Assembly (NCBI RefSeq): GCF_001612555.1
Contig: NZ_CP015110.1
Coordinates: forward strand, 434,001-498,000
DNA from: Acinetobacter sp. TGL-Y2
Lineage (GTDB): Bacteria; Pseudomonadota; Gammaproteobacteria; Pseudomonadales; Moraxellaceae
Direction: 5' to 3'
DNA length: 64,000 nt
Shown here: one piece after another, positions 1 through 8,757 of the stretch
Position numbering within the stretch: the first letter of the stretch is position 1
How the letters are laid out: each line of letters begins with the position of its first letter
Notes under the pieces: model-generated
What the model saw: only the letters and a program-made list of their open reading frames with translations
The model's database searches: none
Told to the model about the DNA's origin: nothing
Position numbers and translations under genes: made by a program

Positions 1-1
1 A

Positions 2-229
2 ATTTACGTCAATCACCATTTGCGCTTTTTAAAACCAGTTTATGTGGGTGACACTGTTGATGTCATCGCTATCGTAACCAAAGTAGATCATGAACGTAAA
101 CGGGTTTACTTTGACACCATTTGCAACATAAATGGCGAACGGGTGATTGAGGGCGAAGCAGAATTATACGTACCCGCACCCACAGAAGCAGGGCAAGCGG
201 CATTGGAGGCAGCTATAATAAATATTTAG
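2..229 (+). CDS. MaoC-like hotdog dehydratase, C-terminal part (partial)
   Basis: The reading frame is already open at the window edge, so only the C-terminal 75 or so residues are visible. The segment reading VNHHLRFLKPVYVGDTVDV, followed by a strand-rich stretch, resembles the end of the hotdog fold in MaoC/R-specific enoyl-CoA hydratases, where this part packs the beta sheet around the acyl-CoA tunnel. The catalytic Asp/His segment would lie upstream and cannot be checked. An internal TTG at 20 could be mistaken for a start, but the coding frame continues upstream of it. Family assignment is moderately sure; the substrate is unknown. Confidence 0.6.
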   Translation: MYVNHHLRFLKPVYVGDTVDVIAIVTKVDHERKRVYFDTICNINGERVIEGEAELYVPAPTEAGQAALEAAIINI

Positions 230-384
230 CAGCATTCAATCATTTCAAACAATCCAAACACTCTATACATGGATTTAATCCTTTTTTGCTGCATAAACAA
301 CGGAGAATGAGACCTATATTTGAGTCAAATTGAATGAACGCGTTAAAACGCTCATATTGATCTGAGAATCTAAGAAATAAAAAC

Positions 385-403
385 TGCCGTCATAATAACG
401 GCA
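385..403 (-). terminator. Terminator-like hairpin after the LysR gene
   Basis: TGCCGT (385-390) pairs with ACGGCA (398-403). On the minus strand the stem is followed by GTTTTTA, which suits termination of the LysR gene. It could also end the MaoC-like gene from the other side. Confidence 0.55.
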
Positions 404-448
404 ATTTTGACCTACATTTCGGGCTGAAATGTTTAATGCTTTAAAAGC

Positions 449-1309
449 TTAATGAATCATTAAATCAACCAGTGCTTTCGCCGCTTTAGATTGGGTACGG
501 GCAGGGTGCCAAACCATGCCGAGTTGACGTTTCATTTCTAAATCTAAATCTAAAGTCACCAAATCTTGGCTGACCAATGTTTTCGGCAGAACCGACCATC
601 CCAGTCCAATGGATGCCAACATCCGAATGGACTCAAGTGGGTTGTTGCTCATGGTGACTTTAGGTTTTAAGCCTTTTTTCTCAAACTCAGCCAAAGTAAT
701 TTGTGCCGTATAAGTATGAGAGGCAGGCAGTAAACTTGGATATTGCATCAAATGCTCTAAACTGAGATTTTTTTCAGACGCCAAAGGATGAAAAGCAGCA
801 GCGACAAAAACCAGTGGATCATTCCAAAGCGGCACATAGTTTAAACGATCATCTAAACTCGGCGGTAAAGTTAAAAATGCCAGTTCCAAATCTCCTGCAA
901 GCACTTGTTCATGCGCTTGTTCAGAATCGACAAAATGAACATCTAGCGTCACTTCTGGAAAGTCTTGAACATAATTTCTTAAATGCGCAGGCAAATGATG
1001 CAAGCCAATATGATGGCTGGTGCCAATCTTGAGCTTGCCTTTGATTTGGGTTTGATCGTGACTTAAAGTATGGTGAATATCACCCAACTCATTCAGCCAG
1101 TTTTTGACTTTTGGCAGTAAAGAGTGCGCGGCATGCGTGGCTTGTACCCCACGTCCTGCAGATTCAAACAATTTCACGCCAAAATAATCTTCTAAACTGT
1201 GAATACGTTTGGTCACAGCAGGCTGAGTGATAAACAGATGATCGGCTGCCATAGAAATTGACCCAGTTTCCATGACTTTTATAAAGGCTTCAAAGGCAGC
1301 AAGATTCAT
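449..1309 (-). CDS. LysR-family transcriptional regulator
   Basis: This 286-residue protein has the standard LysR layout: an N-terminal winged helix-turn-helix (about residues 1-60, including GSISMAADHLFITQPAVTKRI) and a periplasmic-binding-like effector domain (about 90-286). It starts at ATG 1309 and faces away from the leucine genes, with the DUF2061 gene between. LysR proteins usually sense a small metabolite and control a neighbouring or distant operon. A link to leucine biosynthesis is possible from position only, because it is not directly divergent from leuC. Effector and targets are unknown. Confidence 0.85.
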   Translation of the reverse strand: MNLAAFEAFIKVMETGSISMAADHLFITQPAVTKRIHSLEDYFGVKLFESAGRGVQATHAAHSLLPKVKNWLNELGDIHHTLSHDQTQIKGKLKIGTSHHIGLHHLPAHLRNYVQDFPEVTLDVHFVDSEQAHEQVLAGDLELAFLTLPPSLDDRLNYVPLWNDPLVFVAAAFHPLASEKNLSLEHLMQYPSLLPASHTYTAQITLAEFEKKGLKPKVTMSNNPLESIRMLASIGLGWSVLPKTLVSQDLVTLDLDLEMKRQLGMVWHPARTQSKAAKALVDLMIH

Positions 1310-1563
1310 TATAGATACCTATAAAAATTTTTTATGTATAATGCTATTGTTATGCTATTTATAGAATAAATCAAAGCAAAAGTTGTATCCAGTGATTTAA
1401 AACTGGACGTTCAATCGTGTGAATGAAAATTTGAATGTCTTTACTCGAATCATTTTATTCTTTGAATAATAAAATCTTGCATAGTTGAGTGAGGGCATTG
1501 AGGTGCAATCACTATTTCAACATCACGGATAAACGTAACATCAGTTGGATAAAGACAATAAAA
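1310..1563. other. Intergenic region between LysR gene and DUF2061 terminator
   Basis: About 250 bases, AT-rich, holding the presumed promoter of the LysR gene just after 1309 (minus strand) and no convincing gene. A short plus-strand open frame from 1489 runs through the terminator and antisense to the DUF2061 gene, so I regard it as spurious. Confidence 0.5.
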
Positions 1564-1584
1564 AACCACCCAATATGGGTGGTT
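1564..1584 (-). terminator. Rho-independent terminator of the DUF2061 gene
   Basis: AACCACCCA (1564-1572) and TGGGTGGTT (1576-1584) form a perfect 9-bp stem with a 3-base loop. Read on the minus strand the stem is followed by TTTTTTATTG, a good U-tract, just downstream of the DUF2061 stop. Confidence 0.8.
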
Positions 1585-1609
1585 CCAGAGGAACATCGAC
1601 ATATATACC

Positions 1610-1846
1610 TTAAACGGTGGCTTCCCCAAGCTGCTTTGAATCTTTACGTTCCCACACTTTTTCGTGGAAAAAGAAAGCCACCGCTTGAACTGTCGGTTCT
1701 AATAAGCTGAATGCAACAGCCATCGCCCAACTGCCTGTGACTAAATATCCCACAGCCATCGCAACCACTAAATGCATAAAGTAATAACTTAAAGTCTTTT
1801 TAAACATACGTTGATTGTTGTTAACAAACTTTTGAACGTGAATCAT
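1610..1846 (-). CDS. Small DUF2061 inner-membrane protein
   Basis: A 78-residue protein with two hydrophobic stretches (about residues 22-40 and 42-58) and the DUF2061 signature around EPTVQAVAFFFHEKVWER. DUF2061 proteins are small predicted membrane proteins of unknown function. The start ATG at 1846 is preceded on its strand by AGAGGAAC at good spacing, and the gene ends at a strong terminator, so it is monocistronic. A near-consensus Fur box at 1886-1904 lies about 40-60 bases upstream of the start, which suggests iron control. Family assignment is fairly sure; the role is not known. Confidence 0.8.
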   Translation of the reverse strand: MIHVQKFVNNNQRMFKKTLSYYFMHLVVAMAVGYLVTGSWAMAVAFSLLEPTVQAVAFFFHEKVWERKDSKQLGEATV

Positions 1847-1885
1847 GTGATGTTCCTCTAAATAAGATGTCTTTGTGATTTAAAT

Positions 1886-1904
1886 AATAATGATTCTCAT
1901 TATT
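1886..1904 (-). promoter_or_regulatory. Candidate Fur box upstream of the DUF2061 gene
   Basis: The 19-mer AATAATGATTCTCATTATT agrees with the E. coli Fur consensus GATAATGATAATCATTATC at 15 of 19 positions by my count and is nearly palindromic. It lies 40-58 bases upstream of the DUF2061 start and about 200 bases from leuC, so the DUF2061 gene is the likelier target. Not tested experimentally. Confidence 0.6.
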
Positions 1905-2102
1905 AAAGTAAAGGTGGATATTTTGAATACAGTGATCGGATTTTTAGATTGAATTTTATTCGAATTTTTGAGTAACAAATTGAGGCGACTCACATTCCAA
2001 AAAGTTTACAAACTAATAAAAATGATAAATTAGATTTATGTGATTTCGTGGTTATAATTGAATTAATGAATGAATTTACCCAGTCCAGTGGAGCACATCG
2101 AC

Positions 2103-3581
2103 ATGGCAGGCGAAACCCAAAATACAGAAATTCAAAACGCAAAAAAACATAACGTCCAGACTCAGCCAGCAAAAACATTGTATGACAAGTTATGGGATGA
2201 TCACTTGGTCACTCAGCGTGATGATGGGTCTGCGTTGCTTTATATTGATCGCCATTTATTACATGAAGTCACTTCTCCACAAGCCTTTGAAGGTTTACAG
2301 CTTGCAGGGCGTAAACCTTGGCGCTTAAGTGCTAACGTGGCAACACCTGATCATAATGTACCGACATCTAGAAAAGAGCGGGCAGACGGCATTGCTGGGA
2401 TTGAGGACGAAACCTCGCGTATTCAAGTTCAAACCTTAGATGACAACTGTAAAACCTTTAATGTGGTGCAGTTCGATATCAATGATATCCGTCAAGGCAT
2501 TGCGCATGTGGTTGGACCTGAACAGGGTTTAACTTTACCGGGAATGACTGTTGTATGTGGTGACTCACATACCGCAACACATGGTGCATTTGGTTGTTTG
2601 GCACATGGCATTGGCACATCTGAAGTTGAACACGTTTTGGCGACTCAGTGCTTAGTGCAAAAGAAAATGAAAAACATGTTGGTACGTGTTGACGGTAAAC
2701 TCGGTCAAGGCGTGACTTCAAAAGACGTGGTTTTAGCGATTATTGGTAAAATTGGCACGGCTGGTGGTACAGGTCATGCGATCGAATTTGGTGGCCAAGT
2801 ATTCCGTGATATGTCGATTGAAGGGCGTATGACGGTGTGTAATATGGCTATTGAAGGGGGGGCGCGTGTCGGTATGGTTGCAGTTGATGATAAAACTATT
2901 GCCTACGTGAAAGACCGTCCTTATGCACCGAATGGTGAGCAGTGGGATCAAGCAGTTGCCTATTGGAATACCTTGCATTCTGATGAAGGCGCGCATTTTG
3001 ATACGGTAGTGGTACTTCAAGGTGAAGAAATCGAACCGCAAGTGTCTTGGGGTACGTCACCTGAAATGGTGATTCCAGTATCGCAAGCCGTTCCAACATT
3101 AGAGCAAGCCAAAGATGAGGTACAACGCAATGACTGGACACGTGCTTACCGCTATATGGGTTTAAATGGCGGTCAGGCATTGGCTGATATTCAGCTTGAT
3201 CGTGTATTTATTGGCTCATGTACCAACTCGCGTATTGAAGATATTCGTGCTGCTGCGGAAGTGGCTCAAGGTAAAAAAGTCGCGGCAAGCATTAAACAAG
3301 CGATGGTGGTTCCAGGCTCAGGTTTAGTCAAAGCACAAGCTGAAGCTGAAGGCTTAGATAAAATTTTAATTGAAGCCGGTTTTGAATGGCGTGAGCCAGG
3401 TTGCTCAATGTGCTTGGCCATGAATGCTGACAAATTACAACCAGGTGAGCACTGTGCTTCAACCTCGAATCGTAACTTTGAAGGTCGTCAAGGTAATGGT
3501 GGTCGTACACATTTAGTCAGTCCAGCAATGGCTGCTGCGGCTGCAATTGCAGGCCACTTTGTTGATGTACGTTCATTCTAA
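2103..3581 (+). CDS. leuC: 3-isopropylmalate dehydratase large subunit
   Basis: LeuC with LeuD forms isopropylmalate isomerase, an aconitase-family [4Fe-4S] enzyme converting 2- to 3-isopropylmalate in leucine synthesis. Aconitase-type features are visible: [12 protein letters not shown], the cluster cysteine in IGSCTNSR, and the CSMC pair near the C-terminus. I chose ATG 2103 because GTGGAG sits about 9 bases upstream; an in-frame ATG at 2070 has no such site. From 2103 the protein is 492 residues, about 20 longer than usual, because a Gln/Asn/Thr-rich stretch ([20 protein letters not shown]) lies between the initial MAG and the conserved KTLYDKLW. It is first in the leuC-leuD-lipoprotein-leuB cluster, 24 bases before leuD. 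Confidence 0.95.
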   Translation: MAGETQNTEIQNAKKHNVQTQPAKTLYDKLWDDHLVTQRDDGSALLYIDRHLLHEVTSPQAFEGLQLAGRKPWRLSANVATPDHNVPTSRKERADGIAGIEDETSRIQVQTLDDNCKTFNVVQFDINDIRQGIAHVVGPEQGLTLPGMTVVCGDSHTATHGAFGCLAHGIGTSEVEHVLATQCLVQKKMKNMLVRVDGKLGQGVTSKDVVLAIIGKIGTAGGTGHAIEFGGQVFRDMSIEGRMTVCNMAIEGGARVGMVAVDDKTIAYVKDRPYAPNGEQWDQAVAYWNTLHSDEGAHFDTVVVLQGEEIEPQVSWGTSPEMVIPVSQAVPTLEQAKDEVQRNDWTRAYRYMGLNGGQALADIQLDRVFIGSCTNSRIEDIRAAAEVAQGKKVAASIKQAMVVPGSGLVKAQAEAEGLDKILIEAGFEWREPGCSMCLAMNADKLQPGEHCASTSNRNFEGRQGNGGRTHLVSPAMAAAAAIAGHFVDVRSF

Positions 3582-3605
3582 TTCGGGCTAATAGGAGCAA
3601 ACAAT

Positions 3606-4256
3606 ATGAAAAAATATACCATTGAACAGGGTATCGTTGCACCCTTAGACCGTGCCAATGTCGATACAGATTTAATCATTCCAAAACAGTTTTTGAAATC
3701 CATTAAACGCACAGGTTTTGGCGAAAACTTATTTGATGAATTGCGTTATTTGGATGAAGGTTATTTGGGTTTAGACAACGCTAAACGTCCTAAAAATCCT
3801 GATTTCGCTTTAAACCAGCCACGTTATCAAGGTGCTTCAATCTTGATTTCACGTGCCAACTTTGGTTGTGGTTCAAGTCGTGAACATGCGCCGTGGGCAC
3901 TTGAAGAATATGGTTTCCGTACTGTCATTGCGCCAAGTTATGCCGACATTTTCTTTAACAACAGCTTTAAAAATGGCATGTTGCCCGTGATCTTGTCCGA
4001 AGAAATTGTCGAGCAGTTATTTCAAGAATGTTTTGCAACTGAAGGTTATCAACTCACGATTGACCTTGAAGCACAAGAAGTACGTACCCCATCAGGTGCA
4101 GCATTTAAATTTGAAGTTGATCCATTTCGGAAGCACTGCTTGTTGAATGGTTTGGATGATATTGGTTTAACTTTGCAAGCGGCAGACGATATTCGTGCCT
4201 TTGAAACCAAAACCCAGCAATCACGCCCTTGGGTTTATCAAGAGATTCGTGGCTAA
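3606..4256 (+). CDS. leuD: 3-isopropylmalate dehydratase small subunit
   Basis: LeuD is the swivelling small subunit of isopropylmalate isomerase. The 216-residue length is normal for the family, and the motif [15 protein letters not shown] (about residues 80-95), which contributes substrate-binding loops, is intact. TAGGAGC precedes ATG 3606 by a few bases. It follows leuC after 24 bases and is surely co-transcribed with it. About 100 bases separate it from the lipoprotein gene. Confidence 0.96.
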   Translation: MKKYTIEQGIVAPLDRANVDTDLIIPKQFLKSIKRTGFGENLFDELRYLDEGYLGLDNAKRPKNPDFALNQPRYQGASILISRANFGCGSSREHAPWALEEYGFRTVIAPSYADIFFNNSFKNGMLPVILSEEIVEQLFQECFATEGYQLTIDLEAQEVRTPSGAAFKFEVDPFRKHCLLNGLDDIGLTLQAADDIRAFETKTQQSRPWVYQEIRG

Positions 4257-4360
4257 GTACTTGAGATATTGTGCCCTAGTGCAAATCCTCAACTCTTGTT
4301 AATATCGCTGCAGATTGAGTTAAATCATTTTGCAAATTTGAGTGAGGTTGGGCACAGACC

Positions 4361-4936
4361 ATGGCAAAGGTTTTCAATACATTAGCGATTTTGACAGGAC
4401 TGACGCTCACATTGGCTGGTTGTCAGAGCTTGGATACATCGCGTCTTAAAAATGTAAAAGAGACTGAGCAAACCAAATACAACGCTTTGATCTTTTGTGA
4501 AGGCACGGAAAACTGTGAATTTGAGCGTTTGGGACAAATCCACATTGTAGATGCGAATAATCATCGTCTCGAAAAACAGGCAATTCAGCAAGGTATTGTA
4601 CGTTTACAAAAGGCATCTGTGAAAGAACCCAATGCCATTTATTTGTCTGTGCCTGCGGCTCAACATGAGTTGGTGGTGCGCTTTTATCCGATTTCTCAAG
4701 ATAAAGCAGAAACCCTGCACTTGATCCATCGGTTTAAAGCAAATCAGCGCTATCAGTTGAAAATGTACCGAAAACGCGGTCAGAACAGGGGCAGTTTGCT
4801 GACGGTGTCCGCACCCGATCCACTCTGCGTCGATTTACAACAAAATTCGAAAACGATTCGTCGCTTTTGCAAACCTTACAATGTCTTAAATGGCTTGGGT
4901 GAGTTTGTAGAGCAGAAAAATTTTAAACCTCGTTAG
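4361..4936 (+). CDS. Putative lipoprotein within the leucine cluster
   Basis: A 191-residue protein with a lipoprotein signal: charged start, hydrophobic stretch LAILTGLTLTLAGC and a lipobox with cysteine at about residue 21. The rest is soluble with several cysteines (for example FCEGTENCEFERLGQ and DPLCVDLQQNSKTIRRFC) that could form disulfides in the periplasm. I recognise no enzyme family. It sits between leuD and leuB in the same direction, about 100 bases after leuD and 30 before leuB, so it is probably carried on the leucine transcript. A direct role in leucine synthesis is unlikely for an exported lipoprotein. Confidence 0.8.
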   Translation: MAKVFNTLAILTGLTLTLAGCQSLDTSRLKNVKETEQTKYNALIFCEGTENCEFERLGQIHIVDANNHRLEKQAIQQGIVRLQKASVKEPNAIYLSVPAAQHELVVRFYPISQDKAETLHLIHRFKANQRYQLKMYRKRGQNRGSLLTVSAPDPLCVDLQQNSKTIRRFCKPYNVLNGLGEFVEQKNFKPR

Positions 4937-4968
4937 AAATACAACTTACTTATTAAATGGAACATCTC

Positions 4969-6048
4969 ATGTCTAAACATATTTTGATTTTGGCTGGTGA
5001 CGGCATTGGTCCTGAAATTGTAAAAGCAGCAGAACAGGTCCTGACGCGTGTTAATGATAAATTCAATCTAGGTTTAACATGGGAGCATGGCTTATTGGGC
5101 GGCGCGGCAATTGATGCGCATGGCTTGCCTTATCCTGAGGTAACGTCTACTCAAGCCAACAAAGCCGACGCTATTTTGTTGGGGGCAGTCGGTGGTCCAA
5201 AGTGGGACACGATTGAACGCTCAATTCGACCTGAACGTGGTTTACTTAAAATTCGTAGTGAGCTGAATTTATTTGCGAACTTACGTCCAGCGATTTTGTA
5301 TCCACAATTGGCAGATGCTTCAAGTCTTAAACCTGAAATCGTGTCGGGCTTAGATATCTTAATTGTACGTGAACTTACGGGCGGGATTTATTTCGGTCAA
5401 CCGCGTGGTATCCGTGTGCTTGAAAATGGGGAAAAACAAGGTTTCAACACAGATGTATATGCTGAGTCTGAAATCAAACGTATTGCTAAAGTTGCTTTTG
5501 AAATGGCAAGCCTACGTGGTGGTAAAGTTTGTTCAGTGGATAAAGCCAACGTACTTGAAGTGACTGAGCTTTGGAAGCAAACCGTGACTGACTTGAAAGA
5601 AGCAGAATATCCAGAGATTAATTTGTCACACATGTATGTGGACAATGCAGCGATGCAATTGGTCCGTGCACCAAAGCAATTTGACGTGATTGTGACCGGT
5701 AACTTATTTGGAGATATCTTGTCTGATGAAGCTGCAATGCTGACAGGTTCTATTGGTATGTTGCCATCGGCATCTTTGGATGAACACGGTAAAGGCATGT
5801 ATGAGCCATGTCATGGTTCAGCGCCAGATATTGCAGGTCAGAACGTAGCCAATCCACTTGCAACCATTTTGTCTGTAGCTATGATGCTACGTTACACTTT
5901 CCGCGAGGAAGTGGCTGCAAAAGCCATTGAAGATGCCGTGGGTCATGTATTGGATCAAGGTTTACGTACTGCAGATATCATGTCTGAGAGCATGAAAAAA
6001 GTCGGTACAGTAGAAATGGGTCAAGCTGTAGTTGCTGCATTGAACTAA
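4969..6048 (+). CDS. leuB: 3-isopropylmalate dehydrogenase
   Basis: LeuB oxidatively decarboxylates 3-isopropylmalate with NAD+, the third step of leucine synthesis. Family marks include GDGIGPEIV at the N-terminus, the substrate-binding arginines in the region [34 protein letters not shown], and the metal/NAD region [28 protein letters not shown] place the start at ATG 4969 ([12 protein letters not shown]); an in-frame ATG 12 bases upstream is possible but overlaps the best ribosome-binding bases (TGGA). The product is 359 residues, a normal size. It ends the cluster, followed by a clear terminator. Confidence 0.96.
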   Translation: MSKHILILAGDGIGPEIVKAAEQVLTRVNDKFNLGLTWEHGLLGGAAIDAHGLPYPEVTSTQANKADAILLGAVGGPKWDTIERSIRPERGLLKIRSELNLFANLRPAILYPQLADASSLKPEIVSGLDILIVRELTGGIYFGQPRGIRVLENGEKQGFNTDVYAESEIKRIAKVAFEMASLRGGKVCSVDKANVLEVTELWKQTVTDLKEAEYPEINLSHMYVDNAAMQLVRAPKQFDVIVTGNLFGDILSDEAAMLTGSIGMLPSASLDEHGKGMYEPCHGSAPDIAGQNVANPLATILSVAMMLRYTFREEVAAKAIEDAVGHVLDQGLRTADIMSESMKKVGTVEMGQAVVAALN

Positions 6049-6071
6049 TTCAAAAGATTTTTTAAAATTTA

Positions 6072-6097
6072 AAACGCAGCTTTGGCTGCGTTTTTTT
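6072..6097 (+). terminator. Rho-independent terminator of the leucine cluster
   Basis: AAACGCAGC (6072-6080) and GCTGCGTTT (6085-6093) form a perfect 9-bp stem with loop TTTG, and the descending arm runs into a T tract. It lies 24 bases after leuB. Confidence 0.85.
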
Positions 6098-6131
6098 ATA
6101 CTGATTCCTGTAGGTAAATGAGCAGGTATTC

Positions 6132-6572
6132 TCAACAAGCTTTACCTTTTATTGAAACAGATTGCACAATATGATTTTTCAAGACAAAGATGATATTGCA
6201 GGGTTGCTTTGTTTTGTAATTGTTGTCGACTGACGAAATTTGTACAGGGATCATCACTCCATGGCTATCTTTAATCATATTTCCAGCAGGGATGGGAATA
6301 CTCAGTATGCGATCGAAACTATAAATTGCGCGTTCAGATGTAATGATTGGATTCGGATTAAGTTTAATATTAAAAGAATCGAGATTGAAGCTTTGTTCCA
6401 ACTGATTGATTTGTTCCCCTACGTATTGATTGAGATACAGAGCAAGAGCTTGTTTATTTTGCTGATGCGTCGTTTGACAAGCACTGAATGTAAGCCCGAT
6501 GCAAGGAATGAGAGCCAATCGAATGTAACGGTAAAAAAATGATGTTGTTGTTTTTCTGCGTTCTAGATTCAT
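6132..6572 (-). CDS. Putative lipoprotein of unknown function
   Basis: From the start at 6572 the protein is 146 residues and begins with a basic stretch (NLERRKTTT), a hydrophobic segment and the lipobox-like FSAC, so it is probably a lipoprotein. An in-frame ATG at 6665 would add 31 residues that do not look like a signal peptide, and it lacks a ribosome-binding site, whereas AAAAGG lies upstream of 6572. A Gln-rich stretch follows the cysteine, and the C-terminal half is strand-rich, ending in KGKAC. No family recognised. It converges on the leuB terminator and is divergent from the LprI-like gene. Confidence 0.6.
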   Translation of the reverse strand: MNLERRKTTTSFFYRYIRLALIPCIGLTFSACQTTHQQNKQALALYLNQYVGEQINQLEQSFNLDSFNIKLNPNPIITSERAIYSFDRILSIPIPAGNMIKDSHGVMIPVQISSVDNNYKTKQPCNIIFVLKNHIVQSVSIKGKAC

Positions 6573-6740
6573 TTGAAATGCCTTTTTAATGGATTGTGGT
6601 GGCAGACCATTCAGCTTTTTAAGCGTGATTCTGTCATCATCGATACAAAATTTATTATTTTTCATTTTACTGTTTAGTCATAATACATAAAGACGTCATA
6701 GACGCGTATAAAAATGAATAATAAGCAGTGAGTAAAAAAT

Positions 6741-7103
6741 ATGAAGAAAATCCTTTTTTTAATGGTGGCTGTGGTTTGGTCAAGTGTCACGTATGCGGAC
6801 AATTGTGATCAGGCACGTAATACTTATGATGATATCTACTGTACGAATAAAGTGTATGTAAGTGCGGATGCTGAGCTCAATAAGAATTATCAACTGTTGC
6901 GAGCGAAGCTCAACAGTAATCAAAAAGCAATTTTGAAGACATCGCAACTGAGCTGGATTCGTGAGCGTGATAATGAATGCACCACTTCAACAGGTGTAAA
7001 TGTTGGTTGTCGTTTAAGCACAACGCAAGAGCGTAATCATTGGTTACGCGAACGCGTGAGAGAATGTACAACCATTGGATGTAAGACATCAGCATTACAC
7101 TGA
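6741..7103 (+). CDS. LprI/DUF1311-family secreted protein
   Basis: A 120-residue protein with a signal peptide (about residues 1-19, ending VTYA) and a small Cys-rich helical domain. The pattern C...A.......YC.........D.ELN..Y..L......K..L..SQ..WI..RD..C is that of the DUF1311/lysozyme inhibitor LprI family, which binds lysozyme or is of unknown role in Gram-negative bacteria. The fold should be periplasmic and disulfide-bonded. It is monocistronic with a terminator after it. The family is fairly certain; inhibition of lysozyme is an inference from M. tuberculosis LprI. Confidence 0.75.
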   Translation: MKKILFLMVAVVWSSVTYADNCDQARNTYDDIYCTNKVYVSADAELNKNYQLLRAKLNSNQKAILKTSQLSWIRERDNECTTSTGVNVGCRLSTTQERNHWLRERVRECTTIGCKTSALH

Positions 7104-7120
7104 GTAAAATGTAGATACAA

Positions 7121-7145
7121 AAAAAGCCACTTAATGTGGCTTTTT
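7121..7145. terminator. Bidirectional terminator between the LprI-like gene and infA
   Basis: AAAAAGCCAC (7121-7130) and GTGGCTTTTT (7136-7145) are perfect complements with a 5-base loop. T tracts on both strands suit the convergent genes on either side. Confidence 0.85.
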
Positions 7146-7157
7146 GCTTACTAACAC

Positions 7158-7379
7158 TTAGCGTGCACGGTAAGTAATGCGACCCTTAGACAAATCGTAA
7201 GGTGTCATTTCTACTTTTACACTGTCGCCAGTCAAAATACGAATATAGTGTTTACGCATTTTACCAGAAATGTGTGCGATTACTTCGTGACCGTTTTCTA
7301 AACGTACACGGAACATAGTATTAGGAAGCGTTTCGGTGACAACGCCTTCGAACTCGATAAGTTCCTCTTTATTGGCCAT
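7158..7379 (-). CDS. infA: Translation initiation factor IF-1
   Basis: The 73-residue product is a typical single S1/OB-fold IF-1. It includes [23 protein letters not shown] and [22 protein letters not shown], which bind the ribosomal A site during initiation. Length and motifs match the family throughout. ATG 7379 is the natural start. It stands alone, with the terminator at 7121-7145 just downstream and an AraC-type regulator divergent from it about 230 bases away. Confidence 0.97.
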   Translation of the reverse strand: MANKEELIEFEGVVTETLPNTMFRVRLENGHEVIAHISGKMRKHYIRILTGDSVKVEMTPYDLSKGRITYRAR

Positions 7380-7518
7380 AGCCTACCTGATGATCAAATT
7401 GGAAAGGGGCAAATTATAGGCAAAATTTTGGAAAAATACAAGGTTAAACGCTGTGAAGCGAATGTATCTGTAGTCAAAATAGGCGAACACACAAATATAA
7501 TAATTAAACAAAAATATG

Positions 7519-7540
7519 CCGAACTATGTTGTCAGTTCGG
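7519..7540. promoter_or_regulatory. Inverted repeat in the infA/AraC divergent region
   Basis: CCGAACT (7519-7525) and AGTTCGG (7534-7540) are perfect inverted arms separated by 8 bases. It lies 68-89 bases upstream of the AraC-type gene start and could be an operator. No binding protein can be named. Confidence 0.35.
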
Positions 7541-7607
7541 TCAATCGACTGTAATCTAAATCATAAGTTTTAAGTAAATATTAATAACATACAAGGAAGG
7601 GCACTGC

Positions 7608-8618
7608 GTGAGTCAGCTAACTGATGCTTCGGTTGTTCTGCGTTTAGGCTATCAGGCGATACGTCGTGCTGGATTGCCTACAGAAGAAATATTAACAAAA
7701 GCGGGTGTGGCCCTAAACCAACTCGATCAAAATGCCCGTACGCCCTTAGGTGCGCAATATGCGTTTTGGGTGGCCGCTGAGGAAGTCAGTCGCGATCCAG
7801 ACATTGGTTTACATCTAGGGGAGCATCTACCGCTCTATCGTGGTCAGGTGATTGAACATCTGTTTATTTCATCTGAAAATTTTGGTGAAGGCTTAAAACG
7901 TGCATTGGCGTATCAACGTCTGATTAGTGATGCTTTACATGCAAAATTGGTCATTGAAGACGGCCGCTGTTACTTAAGCAATGGGGTAAATCCCGATTTT
8001 GCAAACAATATTGTCAATCGTCATTTTTCGGAATGTGCGGTTTCAGGTATTTTAAGATTTTTTAAATTTATTACAGAAGGTCGTTTTGAGCCGATTTTTA
8101 TCGACTTTAACTTCAGTGAGGGCGCATCCGACGAAGAATATTTCCGTGTATATGAATGTCCTGTCAGTCTGGGGCAGAAAGAGACACGTTTGTATTTTGA
8201 TCCGACCATTTTGGATTATCCACTGTGGCAAGCTGAACCTGAGCTATTACAACTGCATGAACAGTTAGCCATTGAGAAGCTTCAAGAGCTGGCGCGTTAT
8301 GATCTGGTGGGTGAAGTACGTCGTGCGATTGGTTCAACCTTAGAAAGTGGTGAAACCACTTTAGAAACCGTTGCTGCACAATTAAATATTACACCACGTC
8401 GTTTACGTACGCAGTTGTCTGAAGCAAAAACCAGTTTTCAGCAGATTCTATCGGATTATCGTTGTCGTTTAGCCAAAAAGCTTTTGGCCAATACGAACGA
8501 AAGCGTTGAGCGAATTGTGTATTTAACAGGGTTTTCTGAACCGAGTACGTTTTATCGGGCCTTTAAGCGTTGGACCAATGAAACCCCTGTGGAATATCGT
8601 AAACGAAAGCAGCGTTAA
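7608..8618 (+). CDS. AraC-family transcriptional regulator
   Basis: The 336-residue protein has an N-terminal ligand-binding domain of the Arabinose_bd type (about residues 20-200) and a C-terminal AraC helix-turn-helix pair (about 235-332; for example TLETVAAQLNITPRRLRTQL and GFSEPSTFYRAFKRWTNETPVEYR). This architecture is shared with OruR/ArgR-like and fatty-acid-responsive regulators such as Rv1395/VirF-like proteins. The start is GTG 7608, placed by AAGGAAGG about 8 bases upstream. It has no obvious target operon next to it, so it may act at a distance or on itself. Confidence 0.88.
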   Translation: MSQLTDASVVLRLGYQAIRRAGLPTEEILTKAGVALNQLDQNARTPLGAQYAFWVAAEEVSRDPDIGLHLGEHLPLYRGQVIEHLFISSENFGEGLKRALAYQRLISDALHAKLVIEDGRCYLSNGVNPDFANNIVNRHFSECAVSGILRFFKFITEGRFEPIFIDFNFSEGASDEEYFRVYECPVSLGQKETRLYFDPTILDYPLWQAEPELLQLHEQLAIEKLQELARYDLVGEVRRAIGSTLESGETTLETVAAQLNITPRRLRTQLSEAKTSFQQILSDYRCRLAKKLLANTNESVERIVYLTGFSEPSTFYRAFKRWTNETPVEYRKRKQR

Positions 8619-8638
8619 TTTCAAAGCACCTCCCTAAG

Positions 8639-8664
8639 TCCCTCCTAAAAAGAGGGATTTTTTA
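8639..8664 (+). terminator. Terminator of the AraC-type gene
   Basis: TCCCTC (8639-8644) pairs with GAGGGA (8652-8657), followed by a run of seven T. It lies 20 bases after the stop codon. Confidence 0.7.
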
Positions 8665-8688
8665 TGACTGTAGTTTTAAGGGTACAGC

Positions 8689-8736
8689 TCCTCCCTATCC
8701 AAAAGGTGAGAAGCACTGCTTCGCAAGAGGGGAGGA
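8689..8736. repeat. REP-like palindromic intergenic element
   Basis: TCCTCCC (8689-8695) and GGGAGGA (8730-8736) form an outer stem around an imperfect inner hairpin containing AAGCACTGCTTCGC. Together with the CCTCCCT and CCCTCC runs just upstream, it resembles the C-rich/G-rich palindromes scattered in Acinetobacter intergenic DNA. A related one lies at 27544-27612. Confidence 0.5.
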
Positions 8737-8757
8737 TTTTTACATTTAAATCTAGAT

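Noticed and set aside
1905..2102. Leucine attenuator leader peptide before leuC
   Set aside because: No short frame with runs of Leu codons and no terminator/antiterminator pair is visible in this stretch.
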